This document shows positions 8,419-19,789 of a DNA stretch of 64,000 nt, one piece after another; the stretch's first letter is position 1; each line of letters opens with the position of its first letter. Below the pieces are notes generated by a model. The model was given only the letters and a program-made list of their open reading frames with translations. It was not told the origin of the DNA and made no database searches. The position numbers were made by a program, and so were the translations under genes. The DNA comes from Dyadobacter frigoris (GTDB lineage Bacteria > Bacteroidota > Bacteroidia > Cytophagales > Spirosomataceae), in assembly GCF_005280585.1 (NCBI RefSeq), contig NZ_SZVO01000008.1, forward strand, positions 1 to 64,000, written 5' to 3'.

Positions 8419-9810
8419 TTACAAGGTGCCGTTTATCATTTGTGTCAATACTTTTTCAAAACTGTTCGTTGGCATACCTGTAAGTTTGTGTGACTCGATA
8501 GCCTTACCCTGCATTTCAATGGCTTGCTGCTTTTTGCCTAATTTATAAAGTAATCTTGCATTGGTATCTAAAATGTTCGAATTGTGCATGGGTGGGAAAT
8601 TTTTCGCTCCTTTCATTTTTTTTAGTGTTTGCTCACGGGAAGCATCCAATAATTCAATTGATTTGTTCGACCATTTTAGTGCGTTTTCCAGGTCATTTTT
8701 ATTCGTGATGACCTCATAAAAGTGAAATGCGTTGTCATTCAGATCCTTAATGATAAACTGCGACGGAGCAGAGAATGCGAGCGTTATCGAGACTGGTTTA
8801 CTTGATTTTCCCGGCTTTTGCTGAGCAAGTAGTTTGTTAAATGCGTGCTCGTCAAAAGTATTTAGTGAATCGATGGTCATGTTCATGTGTAAACTATCAA
8901 GAAATCTTTCGGTCTCCTGCACATAACGGTTCCTGTTTGAAGTGTTACGAAAGTAACGGATTATATTTCTGTGATATGCCAAATTTGCTGAGAAAGGATC
9001 ATCTTTGAATATTTTCATTGAAAAACCAGCTGTCTGCCAGGCAAGTTTTTCGTCTTTTCTGAAAACTGATTTGCGAAATGAATTCGATACTATTGCATCG
9101 CTGATCTGTTGTGCTTTTTCAGAAGGCAAACTAGAATAAAGGCTGTCTATCGAACTGTTTTTTGAGACTGACTGTAATGTTTTGTAAACAGGGCTGTCAA
9201 GAGCGGGACCTTGGGCATAGACAAATTCCAGATTTTTTAAATCCTTTAAAGAGTCTTGTGGCAACTCTTTAATATACAGCTCCAACAGATCTTCTGAGCT
9301 TTTGCCGGATTCGGCCCTGCTGATGATAAATGCTTTCAAAAATGAAATAGATTTTTCGCCTGCGCGGTATTCTTTTTCATAATCTGAAAGTTTCTTTTTG
9401 TCTTTTCTTTCAAGTGCCAGATCGGCCAGTTTTAAATATTCACCCGCATTGCTTGTCGAGCCATTGAAGCTGGATAAGATATTGCCGTCATTGTCAACGT
9501 ATAACGAAATTGGTGTTGAACGGATTCTGAAGATCTCAGCCAGTGTTTGCCCTTCAATGGATTCTATTTTAGTTCGGACTGAAATGAAGTTCTTCTCAAA
9601 TTTATCTTTAAGCAAATCAGAACCAAAACCTATTGAGGCGACTTCGTTGCACTGTTCACACCTATTGTTTTCCAAATGGATAAAAACCAGCTTATTTTCC
9701 ATCTGGGCCATTTTCGATAGCTTTTGCCAGTTGAGCTCGTCAATGAATTTGATCTGGCCGAAGGCTACGGAGGAAATAAATAAAAATACGGTGAGTAAGA
9801 TTGATTTCAT
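8419..9810 (-). CDS. Exported thioredoxin-fold protein with helical C-terminal region
   Basis: 463 residues with a signal peptide (MKSILLTVFLFISSVAFG-Q). Residues about 22-140 form a thioredoxin fold: CEQC at 51-54 and a cis-Pro (STP) at 98-100, followed by FNGSTSNAGEYLKLADLAL. The CxxC suggests redox activity in the periplasm. Residues 150-463 are mostly helical and end in a TPR-like segment (NARLLYKLGKKQQAIEMQGK). Proteins of this layout are common in Bacteroidota and their partners are not known. It is intact, unlike the thioredoxin relic at 4007-5046. Confidence 0.8.
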   Translation of the reverse strand: MKSILLTVFLFISSVAFGQIKFIDELNWQKLSKMAQMENKLVFIHLENNRCEQCNEVASIGFGSDLLKDKFEKNFISVRTKIESIEGQTLAEIFRIRSTPISLYVDNDGNILSSFNGSTSNAGEYLKLADLALERKDKKKLSDYEKEYRAGEKSISFLKAFIISRAESGKSSEDLLELYIKELPQDSLKDLKNLEFVYAQGPALDSPVYKTLQSVSKNSSIDSLYSSLPSEKAQQISDAIVSNSFRKSVFRKDEKLAWQTAGFSMKIFKDDPFSANLAYHRNIIRYFRNTSNRNRYVQETERFLDSLHMNMTIDSLNTFDEHAFNKLLAQQKPGKSSKPVSITLAFSAPSQFIIKDLNDNAFHFYEVITNKNDLENALKWSNKSIELLDASREQTLKKMKGAKNFPPMHNSNILDTNARLLYKLGKKQQAIEMQGKAIESHKLTGMPTNSFEKVLTQMINGTL

Positions 9811-10272
9811 AAGTCGGCTAATAGTTACTTTTTAAGCCGAAATATGAGGAAAATCTTTTTTGTAACAAATCAAAGCTGACAAGATGATCAAAAGTTAATA
9901 TCGGTGTGGAGCGCAGGCATGGATCAGGCAGGTTAGATTTTATAGGTAAATCACTATTTTGTACAAAATTTAATTAATTAAATATAAAATTATTAGAATT
10001 ATAATATATTTTTCAATAAAAACTCTCATTTTTGATCCACAGCTTCGACACGAACTTTTATTGCGCTGCAAGCTGATATTTATATTTTACCAACGTTATA
10101 ACCTCTTTTAAAAAATGAATTACCGCACAAAAGTATCCTTAAGGATAATTCCGTCCTTTAAAAAGCAGTTTTGGTTGACATCAAGTATTTTTTTTATTCT
10201 CTTTAGCTGAAATGATGGGACTTTCGCTTTCAGCAGTATCCAGAGTGTAAAAATGTCAGAATCAGATCAGTT
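9811..10272. other. AT-rich intergenic region; one doubtful 32-codon frame
   Basis: No supported gene. A short plus-strand frame at 10115-10210 would encode a 31-residue peptide with a basic start and hydrophobic end (QFWLTSSIFFILFS). There is no clear ribosome site and no family. The region ends at the first REP palindrome (10273). Confidence 0.35.
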
Positions 10273-11082
10273 CCATGGCCTGTGTCTTCACAGGACCATT
10301 GCCAGGCGATTGTAAAAACTCACTATTATTTTTAAAACCGCTCGCTATAATGCGTCAAAATCCCAAATTCATCTTTGCCAGATTCGTAAAATTCAGCAGA
10401 TGACCAGCGGTAGCTCTCTTGGCGAGACACTAAATTCCATCGTTCATGAAGTGGGTTTTTATGCATATAAGTAATTTTTTGCTCAACTTTTAGTTTTGAA
10501 TCCATTAATACAGCAAGCGGATCTCGTTGCCAAAATCGATATTGCCGTTCCTTTTCATCTACTTTGAGATAGGGCAACACATTAGGATGATTCATTGATA
10601 AGTCTTTCAATATCATGTGGCTTGTGAATTTATTAAAGCTTGCATGAGGTCGCATCGGCGCACCGATCTCCTTGTCATTTGGCTCCTTCATTTCCCAAAC
10701 TATGTGTAAGTGATTAGGCATAATGATAAAGGCGTAAATGATGATTTGATTCCGTTTTGTGAGCTCCTGCCAACTGGAAATTATAAATTCTTTGTATTTG
10801 TCTGGTTTGAGTAAATGTTTCCAGTCTTTTATAGTATCCTTCTGGGCTACCCCGTCCAAAAATAAACTTGATCGAATTCCATTGGGATCGGCCATCCGAC
10901 GAGAGTTTCGGTATTTGCTTTCTTGGTGTTTATTTGTCGACATAGCTTTTTAATTGATTTGGCTTGTCAGTTAAGACTTGCAAAATCAGAAATGGATACA
11001 TAGAGTGCCGAAAATTATCAAATGTAGTTTTAGCATGTGGAAATTACTTTTTGCGATAGTCCTGTGAAGGCACAGGCCATGG
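10273..11082. mobile_element. RAYT gene unit bounded by inverted REP palindromes
   Basis: The left copy (10273-10294) reads CCATGGCCTGTGTCTTCAC then AGG. The right copy (11061-11082) is its reverse complement at 21 of 22 positions. Each copy is itself an imperfect hairpin (CCTGTG...CACAGG). Conserved CCATGG tails point outward on both sides. The only gene inside is the REP-associated tyrosine transposase. The ~810-bp unit is therefore a complete RAYT with its own target palindromes; related palindromes occur at 11.7-11.9 and 14.0-14.2 kb. Confidence 0.75.
10332..10943 (-). CDS. REP-associated tyrosine transposase (RAYT, Y1/HUH type)
   Basis: 203 residues of the IS200-like Y1 transposase fold. 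The HUH metal motif is HLH at 78-80 within MPNHLHIVWE. The nucleophile is Tyr159 in KITYMHKNP, followed by the typical YRWSSAEFY. RAYTs cut and join single-stranded DNA at REP palindromes and are thought to spread REP/BIME repeats. The gene is intact and flanked by inverted REP copies, and nearby non-autonomous REP pairs share the palindrome, so the protein is the likely source of those repeats. Length is normal for the family. Confidence 0.9.
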   Translation of the reverse strand: MSTNKHQESKYRNSRRMADPNGIRSSLFLDGVAQKDTIKDWKHLLKPDKYKEFIISSWQELTKRNQIIIYAFIIMPNHLHIVWEMKEPNDKEIGAPMRPHASFNKFTSHMILKDLSMNHPNVLPYLKVDEKERQYRFWQRDPLAVLMDSKLKVEQKITYMHKNPLHERWNLVSRQESYRWSSAEFYESGKDEFGILTHYSERF

Positions 11083-11184
11083 AGCAGGAGCAAATATTCC
11101 GGTCTGTAAGTAAGGAATATAAACGAGTTTATGTTCACAAGATTTGACCATTAAATAAGTAGATTTAATATCATTTATTTTGGA

Positions 11185-11662
11185 TTGTTTAGTATGCTAT
11201 ACTTGGTAAAACAAATCGCAAAAAAACTCCTCATGAAATTAGTAACGATTGAGCTTAAGGACAAAATATTAGAATACATAATCGAAACTCGAAATGGTGC
11301 AATGTTCACTATTGATGATAAATCAGCTGAAGAAAGCTTTGAAATATCCGAAGGCTTGCTTTTTAGCTTTCTCAAGGAATTAGAGCAATTAGGGTATATA
11401 AGAGGATTAGTTGGATATGGGAGGGGCGACAGCTTACACTGTATCAGCAATAGACACCTTTTATTTACATGGTGGATTTTTAAAACATTACAGTTTAAAA
11501 AGTCTTTTGGAGGATCGGCTGATATTTGAAGTGTCGGAAATTTTGAAGGATCCCGAAAAAAAAGAGAAAAAGGATATCCTTTCAAAAGTTAAAGACTTGC
11601 TGCCATTAGTTAACACAGCGATAACTTTGATAAATAAAAGCGTAAATGCAATTAACAATTAA
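11185..11662 (+). pseudogene. Small protein gene split by a frameshift (unrecognised)
   Basis: Two overlapping plus-strand frames join into one protein of about 159 residues. The first (from about 11185 or ATG 11233) reads MKLVTIELKDKILEYIIE through SFLKELEQLGYIRGLVGYGR. The second, entered near 11420-11440, continues YTVSAIDTFYLHGGF and ends with a charged segment and DLLPLVNTAITLINKSVNAI. The first half looks like a winged-helix-like module and the end like a short hydrophobic helix. No family is recognised. A true single-base shift or a sequencing error would give the same picture. Confidence 0.5.
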
Positions 11663-11684
11663 CAGATGCCATTACAAATTTTTT

Positions 11685-11874
11685 CCGCGTTCTGTGTCCT
11701 TGTAGACATTATATTCGAAAATGCAAAAAAAACTTATTTGTCTTCATAATTTATTGAAAATAAATAACTTAATTTTTCAATCAAAGATTTTGAGCTATCC
11801 GAAATTCTTCCGGTCTGTGTCCCCACAGACCACGGACAAGAGATTATTCCAGTTGGTGAGGACACAGGCCACGG
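11685..11874. repeat. REP pair A (BIME-like, non-autonomous)
   Basis: A degenerate REP (CCGCGTTCTGTGTCCTTGTA, from 11685) faces an intact inverted REP (GGTCTGTGTCCCCACAGACC at 11812-11831, tail CACGG). The spacer starts TTATATTCGAAAATGC and is AT-rich. A further half-copy (GTGAGGACACAGGCCACGG, 11856-11874) follows. The spacer start and the palindromes match REP pair B at 14026-14165. There is no gene inside, so it must have been mobilised in trans, most simply by the neighbouring RAYT. Confidence 0.7.
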
Positions 11875-11998
11875 TTAAGAAATGAGATTTCAGCTTTGGT
11901 ATTTTTTAAATCAAACCAGAAATGTGACTGTAACGTTATCCATTACCGCTTAATTATTTGATCTCTGAAGTCTGCTTTTTAGATGCCACAATAGGGGT

Positions 11999-12745
11999 TT
12001 ATTGTGCCGTCATCCCTGCATCAATAATATGTTCTGTGCCGGTGATGTATGAGGACTCGTCCGACGCAAGAAAGAGCACCAGATTGGACACCTCAATAGG
12101 CTCAGCTAACCGGCCCAGTGGTATTTGAGCGAGTGCATCTCCACCTTCCTCGTTGGTGGCTTCTACCATCATCGGGGTATTGATAAAACCTGGATGAACG
12201 GAATTAACACGGATACCCTTGGGTCCGTATTCGACCGCTGTCGCCTTGGTCATGCCCCTTACTGCAAACTTACTGGCAACATAAGCCAGGCTTGGGAAAC
12301 CATAATTGGCCACGATACCTGCAATTGAAGATATATTAACAATCGAACCGCCGCCAGCTTTCAGCATGGATGGGATAACTGTTTTCATTCCATAAAAAAC
12401 GGAATGCTGATTGATGCCGCATACTTTCAGGTAGTCAGCCTCGGTCAGTTCAGCTGTCCGGGCTATTGGCCCCAAGACTCCCGCATTATTAATCAGGACA
12501 CTCACAGGTCCAAACTTTTGTTCTGCCTGTTCCACCACATTCGCCCAATCCAAAGCATTGGTTACGTCATGTTTGACAAATAAGGCATTCTCGCCAAGTT
12601 CGGCCGCAAGTTGCTGTCCGGTTTTCTCAGAAAGATCTGTTAAGACTACTTTTGCACCCTCTGAAATAAATGTGCGGGCGTGGGATGAACCCATGCCTCT
12701 TGAAGCCCCTGTAATTATGGCTATTTTTCCTTTAAGACGTTCCAT
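11999..12745 (-). CDS. Short-chain dehydrogenase/reductase (classical SDR)
   Basis: 248 residues with all classical SDR marks: TGASRGMG at 12-19 (nucleotide binding), NNAG at 86-89, and Ser139/140, Tyr155 and Lys159 (YVASK). The Asp at the end of strand 2 (LTDLSE) suggests NAD preference. Substrate is unknown; the closest-looking groups are FabG-like and glucose/alcohol dehydrogenases. An AraC-family gene lies directly upstream on the same strand, and AAACATGTCA repeats 21 bases apart sit between the two, suggesting control by that regulator. Confidence 0.9.
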   Translation of the reverse strand: MERLKGKIAIITGASRGMGSSHARTFISEGAKVVLTDLSEKTGQQLAAELGENALFVKHDVTNALDWANVVEQAEQKFGPVSVLINNAGVLGPIARTAELTEADYLKVCGINQHSVFYGMKTVIPSMLKAGGGSIVNISSIAGIVANYGFPSLAYVASKFAVRGMTKATAVEYGPKGIRVNSVHPGFINTPMMVEATNEEGGDALAQIPLGRLAEPIEVSNLVLFLASDESSYITGTEHIIDAGMTAQ

Positions 12746-12791
12746 ATTTTAGCTATTTGATTACTCAAAGTTATCGAGCGTAACCAAATCG

Positions 12792-12837
12792 AAACATGTC
12801 AAAAACCATATAAAACATGTCATTTTAAACATGGTCT
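12792..12837. promoter_or_regulatory. Candidate AraC-type operator (direct repeats)
   Basis: AAACATGTCA occurs at 12792-12801 and again at 12813-12822, 21 bases apart (two helical turns). A third partial copy, AAACATGGTC, is at 12828-12837 and overlaps the regulator's stop codon. The layout is that of paired AraC-family half-sites, placed 47-92 bases upstream of the SDR start codon. Function is inferred from position and spacing. Confidence 0.5.
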
Positions 12838-13744
12838 ATTGCGAAATCAGCTGTTTTCTGTATTGCTTAGGAGATAAGCCGGTATGTTTTTTGAAGTACT
12901 TGCTAAATGTAAACGGATCAGTGAAATTTAGCAAATAGCCAATTTCACTGAATGTTCTGGAAGTATGTGTAATCAGATAACTGGCCTCACTGATCACGCG
13001 GTGCGCAATCAATGCAGAAGGGCTTTCTCCAAGTTTTTTCTTTATCTCCACGTAAAGCGTGCTCGTAGTGATACCCAGCTTTGTTGCGTAAAAGGTGAGC
13101 GATCTGCTGGTTTTAAAATATTTCATTACCAAATTGTTAAACGCTGAAGCCAGGTTATCTCCCTCTGTTGATGTCACATTACCTTGTCTGGTATAGGGGC
13201 CGAGAAGGTTATCGGTTTCATACAATAGTGCAGAAGTCAGATTGCGGGCGATCAACTCCCAGTTAGTCTTTGACAAGCTTTGCAATAAATAAAAAATCTC
13301 CTGAAAAAGTGCAGAGACCCGGGAGCTGTCCTGCTGTGTTAATTCTATCATCGAACTAATCCCGTTACTCAGAAAGGATTTGTTACGAACCGAAAAAATA
13401 TTTTCATTCAGGTATTCCAGAAACTTTTTGGTAAAAAGAATAAAAGTGCCTTGCGTTTTTTCGGCAATGGATACCACTTTAAATGTCTGACCTGGCCGGT
13501 ATATCATCAACGAATTTGTAGTAAGGGAGTGCACCTGTCCGCTGATACTGATTTTCAGGCTACCTGTCGTAATCATGCCAACGCAATAATAATTCGGCTG
13601 AACAAAATAAGGTTCAAATTTTGAAGGGATGTTGGTTAGATAAAAGAAGTCCTCAGATTCAGACCAATCAATAGCTCTGTAGTTGATGATATCTCGTATT
13701 CCATATTCTGGTATTGCTTTCGATTCTATTATTGCTTTTATCAT
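12836..13744 (-). CDS. AraC-family transcriptional regulator
   Basis: 302 residues: an N-terminal cupin-like sensing domain (about 30-180) and a C-terminal double helix-turn-helix (about 205-300). The second HTH shows the family signature from SEIGYLLNFTDPFTFSKYFK to HTGLSPKQYRK. It probably senses a small molecule and activates the SDR gene immediately downstream, with the repeated AAACATGTCA boxes as likely targets. No truncation is seen. Confidence 0.92.
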   Translation of the reverse strand: MIKAIIESKAIPEYGIRDIINYRAIDWSESEDFFYLTNIPSKFEPYFVQPNYYCVGMITTGSLKISISGQVHSLTTNSLMIYRPGQTFKVVSIAEKTQGTFILFTKKFLEYLNENIFSVRNKSFLSNGISSMIELTQQDSSRVSALFQEIFYLLQSLSKTNWELIARNLTSALLYETDNLLGPYTRQGNVTSTEGDNLASAFNNLVMKYFKTSRSLTFYATKLGITTSTLYVEIKKKLGESPSALIAHRVISEASYLITHTSRTFSEIGYLLNFTDPFTFSKYFKKHTGLSPKQYRKQLISQ

Positions 13745-14025
13745 TTTATATCAAAAATTACATCTTACGTATTGGATTTTACCATTAAAAAAAGGATCAG
13801 TCGCCAGGATAATCTCGTTCTGATATTATAACGCTCGATGCGACCGGATCGTTAAAAGATCATCAATTAAAGGTAGAATTTTTGTTGTTGGTCATTGAAA
13901 AATTAATAAATAATGACAAAGCAGAAAAAAGTATTCCTGAAACAAGACCTACTCGCTCGCATTGTGCTGTATCCCCAAAATAGGCTTCTGGTTCGTCTTT
14001 CAGCTAAGTAAACAACCCCCCTCTT

Positions 14026-14165
14026 CCGTGGTCTGTGTCCTCACAGACCTTATATCCGAGAATGATAATTAAACTTATTTATTTTAGTAACCAATTGAAG
14101 ATAAATGCTTTAATTTCAATATTGAAAGCCTGGGCTATTTCGGTCTGTGAGGATACAGACCACGG
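14026..14165. repeat. REP pair B (BIME-like, non-autonomous)
   Basis: An intact REP at 14026-14049 (CCGTGGTCTGTGTCC then TCACAGACC) faces an inverted REP at 14142-14165 (GGTCTGTGAGGATACAGACC, tail ACGG). The spacer starts TTATATCCGAGAATG and contains AACTTATTTATTTTAG, matching the spacer of pair A. CCGTGG tails point outward as in pair A and around the RAYT gene. The flanks before it (13745-14025) hold nothing else recognisable. Confidence 0.75.
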
Positions 14166-14266
14166 ACAAGTAATACCACCATTAAATACCTCCCTAAAAA
14201 CCGACAAAAGCCCCAGACAAAAGTCCAAGGCTCTTCAAAATCACAAAAATAAAATCACCCTGACCC

Positions 14267-14863
14267 TCACCCAACAAAATAAACCTGCCCGGTCTGCCCA
14301 CCCATTACACTCTTGTAATAAGCCTGAGCAACGCGATGCATTTCCACAGGAATATCGCCTGGGAAATAAGGGAAGTATGCCGGAGATTCTTCTACAACGC
14401 CAGGCGCGATAGCATTAATACGGACGCCATTTTCAAGTTCAATCGCTGCACCTTTCACGAAGCCATTCAGTGCGCCGTTGATGGTACTTACCGCGGCACC
14501 ATAAACGATCGGATCTTGGGCGAGACTTCCGGATGTCAAAGTGAAAGAACCTTTAGCATTGATATATTTCTGGCCAATCAGTACCAGATTGACCTGTCCC
14601 ATCAGCTTGCTGTCAACACCTTTTCTGAAATCTGCATCCGTCATTTGCGGAAGTGGCCCAAAATGTGCGTCGCCTGCTGCCGAGATTAAGGCATCAAACG
14701 GGCCCACTTGCTTGAATAGGGATTCAATGGATTCAAGGCTTGAAATATCAACCTGAAAGTCGCCGCTTTTTGAGCCTACTTTTACAATTTCATGCGCGGA
14801 TTCCAGCGCTTTTACTACATGTTTTCCAATTGTGCCTGTGGCACCTACAATGATGATTTTCAT
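14267..14863 (-). CDS. Short SDR-type oxidoreductase (atypical active site)
   Basis: 198 residues, shorter than classical SDRs. It has a Rossmann start VGATGTIGKHV (6-16), an Asp-containing strand (FQVDISS), and ISAAGDAHFGP in place of NNAG. The active-site Tyr is probably in PIVYGAAVSTING, where the usual Lys four residues on is missing. This matches the small SDR group often found beside HxlR regulators. A dead HxlR-type gene lies divergently 144 bases away. It may be an NAD(P)-dependent reductase of low activity or a binding protein; the substrate is unknown. Confidence 0.8.
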   Translation of the reverse strand: MKIIIVGATGTIGKHVVKALESAHEIVKVGSKSGDFQVDISSLESIESLFKQVGPFDALISAAGDAHFGPLPQMTDADFRKGVDSKLMGQVNLVLIGQKYINAKGSFTLTSGSLAQDPIVYGAAVSTINGALNGFVKGAAIELENGVRINAIAPGVVEESPAYFPYFPGDIPVEMHRVAQAYYKSVMGGQTGQVYFVG

Positions 14864-15006
14864 TTTGTTATAGTTGTTTTTTTGTCAAAACTAATCCAGT
14901 ACCAGCCTTTTGGTAAGTTTTACTTTTTTGTCACTAAATGAAAAAAAATGAAGAATTCATTTTCTTCGCTAACTAAGAAAAAAATAGAATATCTTAATTC
15001 CGAATA

Positions 15007-15310
15007 ATGTCAAATTATCGCTTGATCCATGTGATTGTCGGCAAAGGGAAACCTCCGATTATCTGGTTACTGCTCAACGAACCCATCCGATTTGGTCGAC
15101 TCCATAAAGCCATGTCTAATATAGCAGTGAACGTTTTGTCCATACAAATAAAATAACTTGAAGCTGACGAAATTGTCTCTCAAAAGGCTTAATAGCAGGT
15201 TCAGCTTAGAGTGGAATACAGCCTGACCGAAAAAGGTAAATCGCTGCAAGATATTATGTTTTACTTTCGGATTGGAGCCGAAAAAATACTTGTAATTGCA
15301 GGATTGAAAC
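15007..15310 (+). pseudogene. HxlR-type winged-helix regulator, killed by in-frame stops
   Basis: From ATG 15007 a single frame reads MSNYRLIHVIVGKGKPPIIW, LLLNEPIRFGRLHKAMSN, a stop, LEADEIVSQKA, two stops, then LRVEYSLTEKGKSLQDIM. These are the HxlR hallmarks in order: G-K-W-K (here GKGK), the RF-x-L helix, the LEADG-like wing and the VEYSLTE-G-SL ending. The three stops and the lost N-terminal Cys region make it a pseudogene. It sits divergent from the small SDR, the usual partner of HxlR genes. Confidence 0.8.
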
Positions 15311-15313
15311 TGA

Positions 15314-15349
15314 AAATGGCCGTCCGGAAATATTTCGGAACGGCCATTT
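15314..15349. terminator. Bidirectional intrinsic terminator after katG
   Basis: AAATGGCCGTCCGG and CGGAACGGCCATTT pair with one bulge around a short AT loop (15314-15349), with A/T runs on both sides. It is 20 bases from the katG stop codon and also closes the HxlR remnant. Confidence 0.7.
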
Positions 15350-15369
15350 AATTATTATTCGGTTAACTT

Positions 15370-17754
<2,385 letters not shown>

Positions 17755-17965
17755 TCAATAGTTAAAATCTATTACTCGGATGCGAGCTTAATATCTAATA
17801 AAGACCAGTGCCGGTTTTGCCTGAAAATAATTGTTTCAAATGCCTGATAATCTGATCTGTTGATCACTAAAATTAAGTATAGCAAAAAGCGTCAGGATAA
17901 TTGATTACTTAACCCGTTATCGAAGTCAACTTTCGAGAAAATCATCAAAGACAGTTATTTTATTT

Positions 17966-18859
17966 TTATTCAACCTTCTTAACAACCGGATAAAGTAGTC
18001 TCAATGCGTTAAAAATCGCCTGATGTGTGATGGTTCCGTGGTCTTCCTGCGGTAAATAATCAAAATAAACGGTCACATTTTTACTTTTGGTTTTAAGCAA
18101 TTTCTCCGTTAATAAATTTGCATCTACTTCCATCACCCGAGGAATATCACCAGGAGTTAATCCCTCTTTTCCAACACCAATGTAGACGTCCGTTTTTTGA
18201 GAAAAATTATCCTGTAAAATAGCAGAGGATTGATTTAGCAGCGAACCATTGTCCCACCAAAGACTTGGGCTGATAATGATATATTTCGAAAACAATGTTG
18301 GTTTTTTTAGTAAGATTTCTGTTGCAAAAAGTCCGGCGAGAGATTGTCCGATCAGCATTTTGGAAGAATTGGTTTTATATTTTTTTTCGATAAAGGGCTG
18401 CAATTCTTTTTCCAAAAAGTCAGCGAATTTATCCGAGTGTCCGGCAGTTGGATATTTTTTCTTATCCGATTGAAGTGTGGTAGGGTAGGTGAAATCTCTT
18501 TTTCTGTCAATATTGGCAATTCCGACGATAATCGATTTCGGGACACGGTTGATCCAGGAGAAATTATTGAACTGAAAAAGTCCGCTGACATGTATAAAAT
18601 CTTCATCTGCCGAGCCGTCAAGAAGATAGACAACGGGATATTTTATAGTGTCGGATTTACTGTAACCATCAGGAAGATAGATATTTAATATTCTCTTTTC
18701 AGATAAGATCGTGGACTGGATTTCATCAATAACACCTAATACAAATGGTTTACTTTCATCTTTTTGTGTCGGCTTATTTGTTTGGGCAAAAGTCGGCGTA
18801 GTTGAAATTGTGATTAGTAAAATTGTGGTTAGAAGCTTCATTGATTTTTGTTTCGGCAA
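17966..18859 (-). CDS. Exported esterase, IroE/esterase-D-like alpha/beta hydrolase
   Basis: 297 residues with a signal peptide (KLLTTILLITISTTPTFAQ). The catalytic domain shows NIYLPDGYSKSDTIKYPVVY then LLDGS, the nucleophile elbow IGQSLAG, the following SPSLWWDN typical of this group, and a catalytic His in QEDHGT. The Asp/Glu is probably in GVGKEG. Family members cleave esters of siderophores or acyl esters; nothing nearby fixes the substrate. An in-frame Met at residue 7 may be the true start. Confidence 0.88.
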   Translation of the reverse strand: MPKQKSMKLLTTILLITISTTPTFAQTNKPTQKDESKPFVLGVIDEIQSTILSEKRILNIYLPDGYSKSDTIKYPVVYLLDGSADEDFIHVSGLFQFNNFSWINRVPKSIIVGIANIDRKRDFTYPTTLQSDKKKYPTAGHSDKFADFLEKELQPFIEKKYKTNSSKMLIGQSLAGLFATEILLKKPTLFSKYIIISPSLWWDNGSLLNQSSAILQDNFSQKTDVYIGVGKEGLTPGDIPRVMEVDANLLTEKLLKTKSKNVTVYFDYLPQEDHGTITHQAIFNALRLLYPVVKKVE

Positions 18860-19030
18860 TTTAATTAGGTGTTTTTTGAAAGTAGGGAAAATACGTGATT
18901 ATCGGTTTATGAATCGCTGAAAATATTTAAATTAGTCAACTGTGACCAAATTGACCTATAACAAAACTGCCCTGTCCATCAGAACAAGGCAGTTTCCAAA
19001 ATTAATATAAATCCAATTCAGCTGGAAGCA

Positions 19031-19789
19031 CTACTTAATCCCTTTCCCGGTAGCAGCCCAATAAATCCCGCCATACAAATGATCAAGGAAAGACTGATCC
19101 GAATAAACCAGTCCAATGTGGCCAAGTCCGGTATAAAATGCACGACCTCCGTCATATTTGTGGTACCATGACATCGGGTGAAAATCTCCCATTCCTTTAC
19201 CTTCGTTATCACCCCATTTCGTTTTCGGATCGTAGGTTTTTTCGTCAAGTCCGATCAGGAATTTCAGATCGTTGGATTTGTATGGCTTTTGATATTCATA
19301 CCATTCATCTGTCCAGATCATTCTTTTAGGGAAACGTTCAAGTCCAGGAAAATTACTATCCACTACATCCAGATAAGCCGTCTGTTGTGAAGGGTGAATT
19401 TTGAACATCATGCCCACCATTTTAGTGTACCATGGCCACTCATACTCCGTATCGGCAGCAGCGTGGATGCCCACCCAGCCTTTTCCCGACTGAATGAATT
19501 TTTCAAAAGCTGCTTGTTGCTCTTCATTCAGAATGTCGCCGGTTGTGTTAAGGAAAATAACGGCGGCGTAATCTTTTAGTTGTTTTTCGTTGAATACAGA
19601 AGCATTTTCCTGCCAGTCCACAGTAAAATTGTGTCTTGCCGCAAGTTTTCTTACGCCATCAACACCTTCATGAATAGACTCGTGATGGAATCCCGCTGTT
19701 TTAGTAAATAGCAATACTTTGAACTGCTGAGCCTGGGAGGAAACTGCACTTGCGATGACAAGCAGGAGTACCAGTGATTTTTTTAGCAT
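19031..19789 (-). CDS. ThuA-domain protein, exported
   Basis: 252 residues with a signal peptide (KSLVLLLVIASAVSSQA). The rest is one ThuA (class I glutamine-amidotransferase-like) domain: FKVLLFTKTAGFHHESI at the start, a middle GKGWVGIHAAADTEY and an ending with GGRAFYTGLGHI. ThuA proteins are associated with carbohydrate use in Bacteroidota, often fused to or beside glucose-dehydrogenase-like domains. Here it stands alone. The exact reaction is unknown. Confidence 0.9.
   Translation of the reverse strand: MLKKSLVLLLVIASAVSSQAQQFKVLLFTKTAGFHHESIHEGVDGVRKLAARHNFTVDWQENASVFNEKQLKDYAAVIFLNTTGDILNEEQQAAFEKFIQSGKGWVGIHAAADTEYEWPWYTKMVGMMFKIHPSQQTAYLDVVDSNFPGLERFPKRMIWTDEWYEYQKPYKSNDLKFLIGLDEKTYDPKTKWGDNEGKGMGDFHPMSWYHKYDGGRAFYTGLGHIGLVYSDQSFLDHLYGGIYWAATGKGIK

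Noticed and set aside
9398..9835. 145-codon plus-strand frame
   Set aside because: Antisense to the 5' half of the thioredoxin-fold gene; Ser/Leu-rich shadow of the real frame.
14035..14412. 125-codon plus-strand frame
   Set aside because: It runs through REP pair B and then antisense into the SDR gene; a chance frame.
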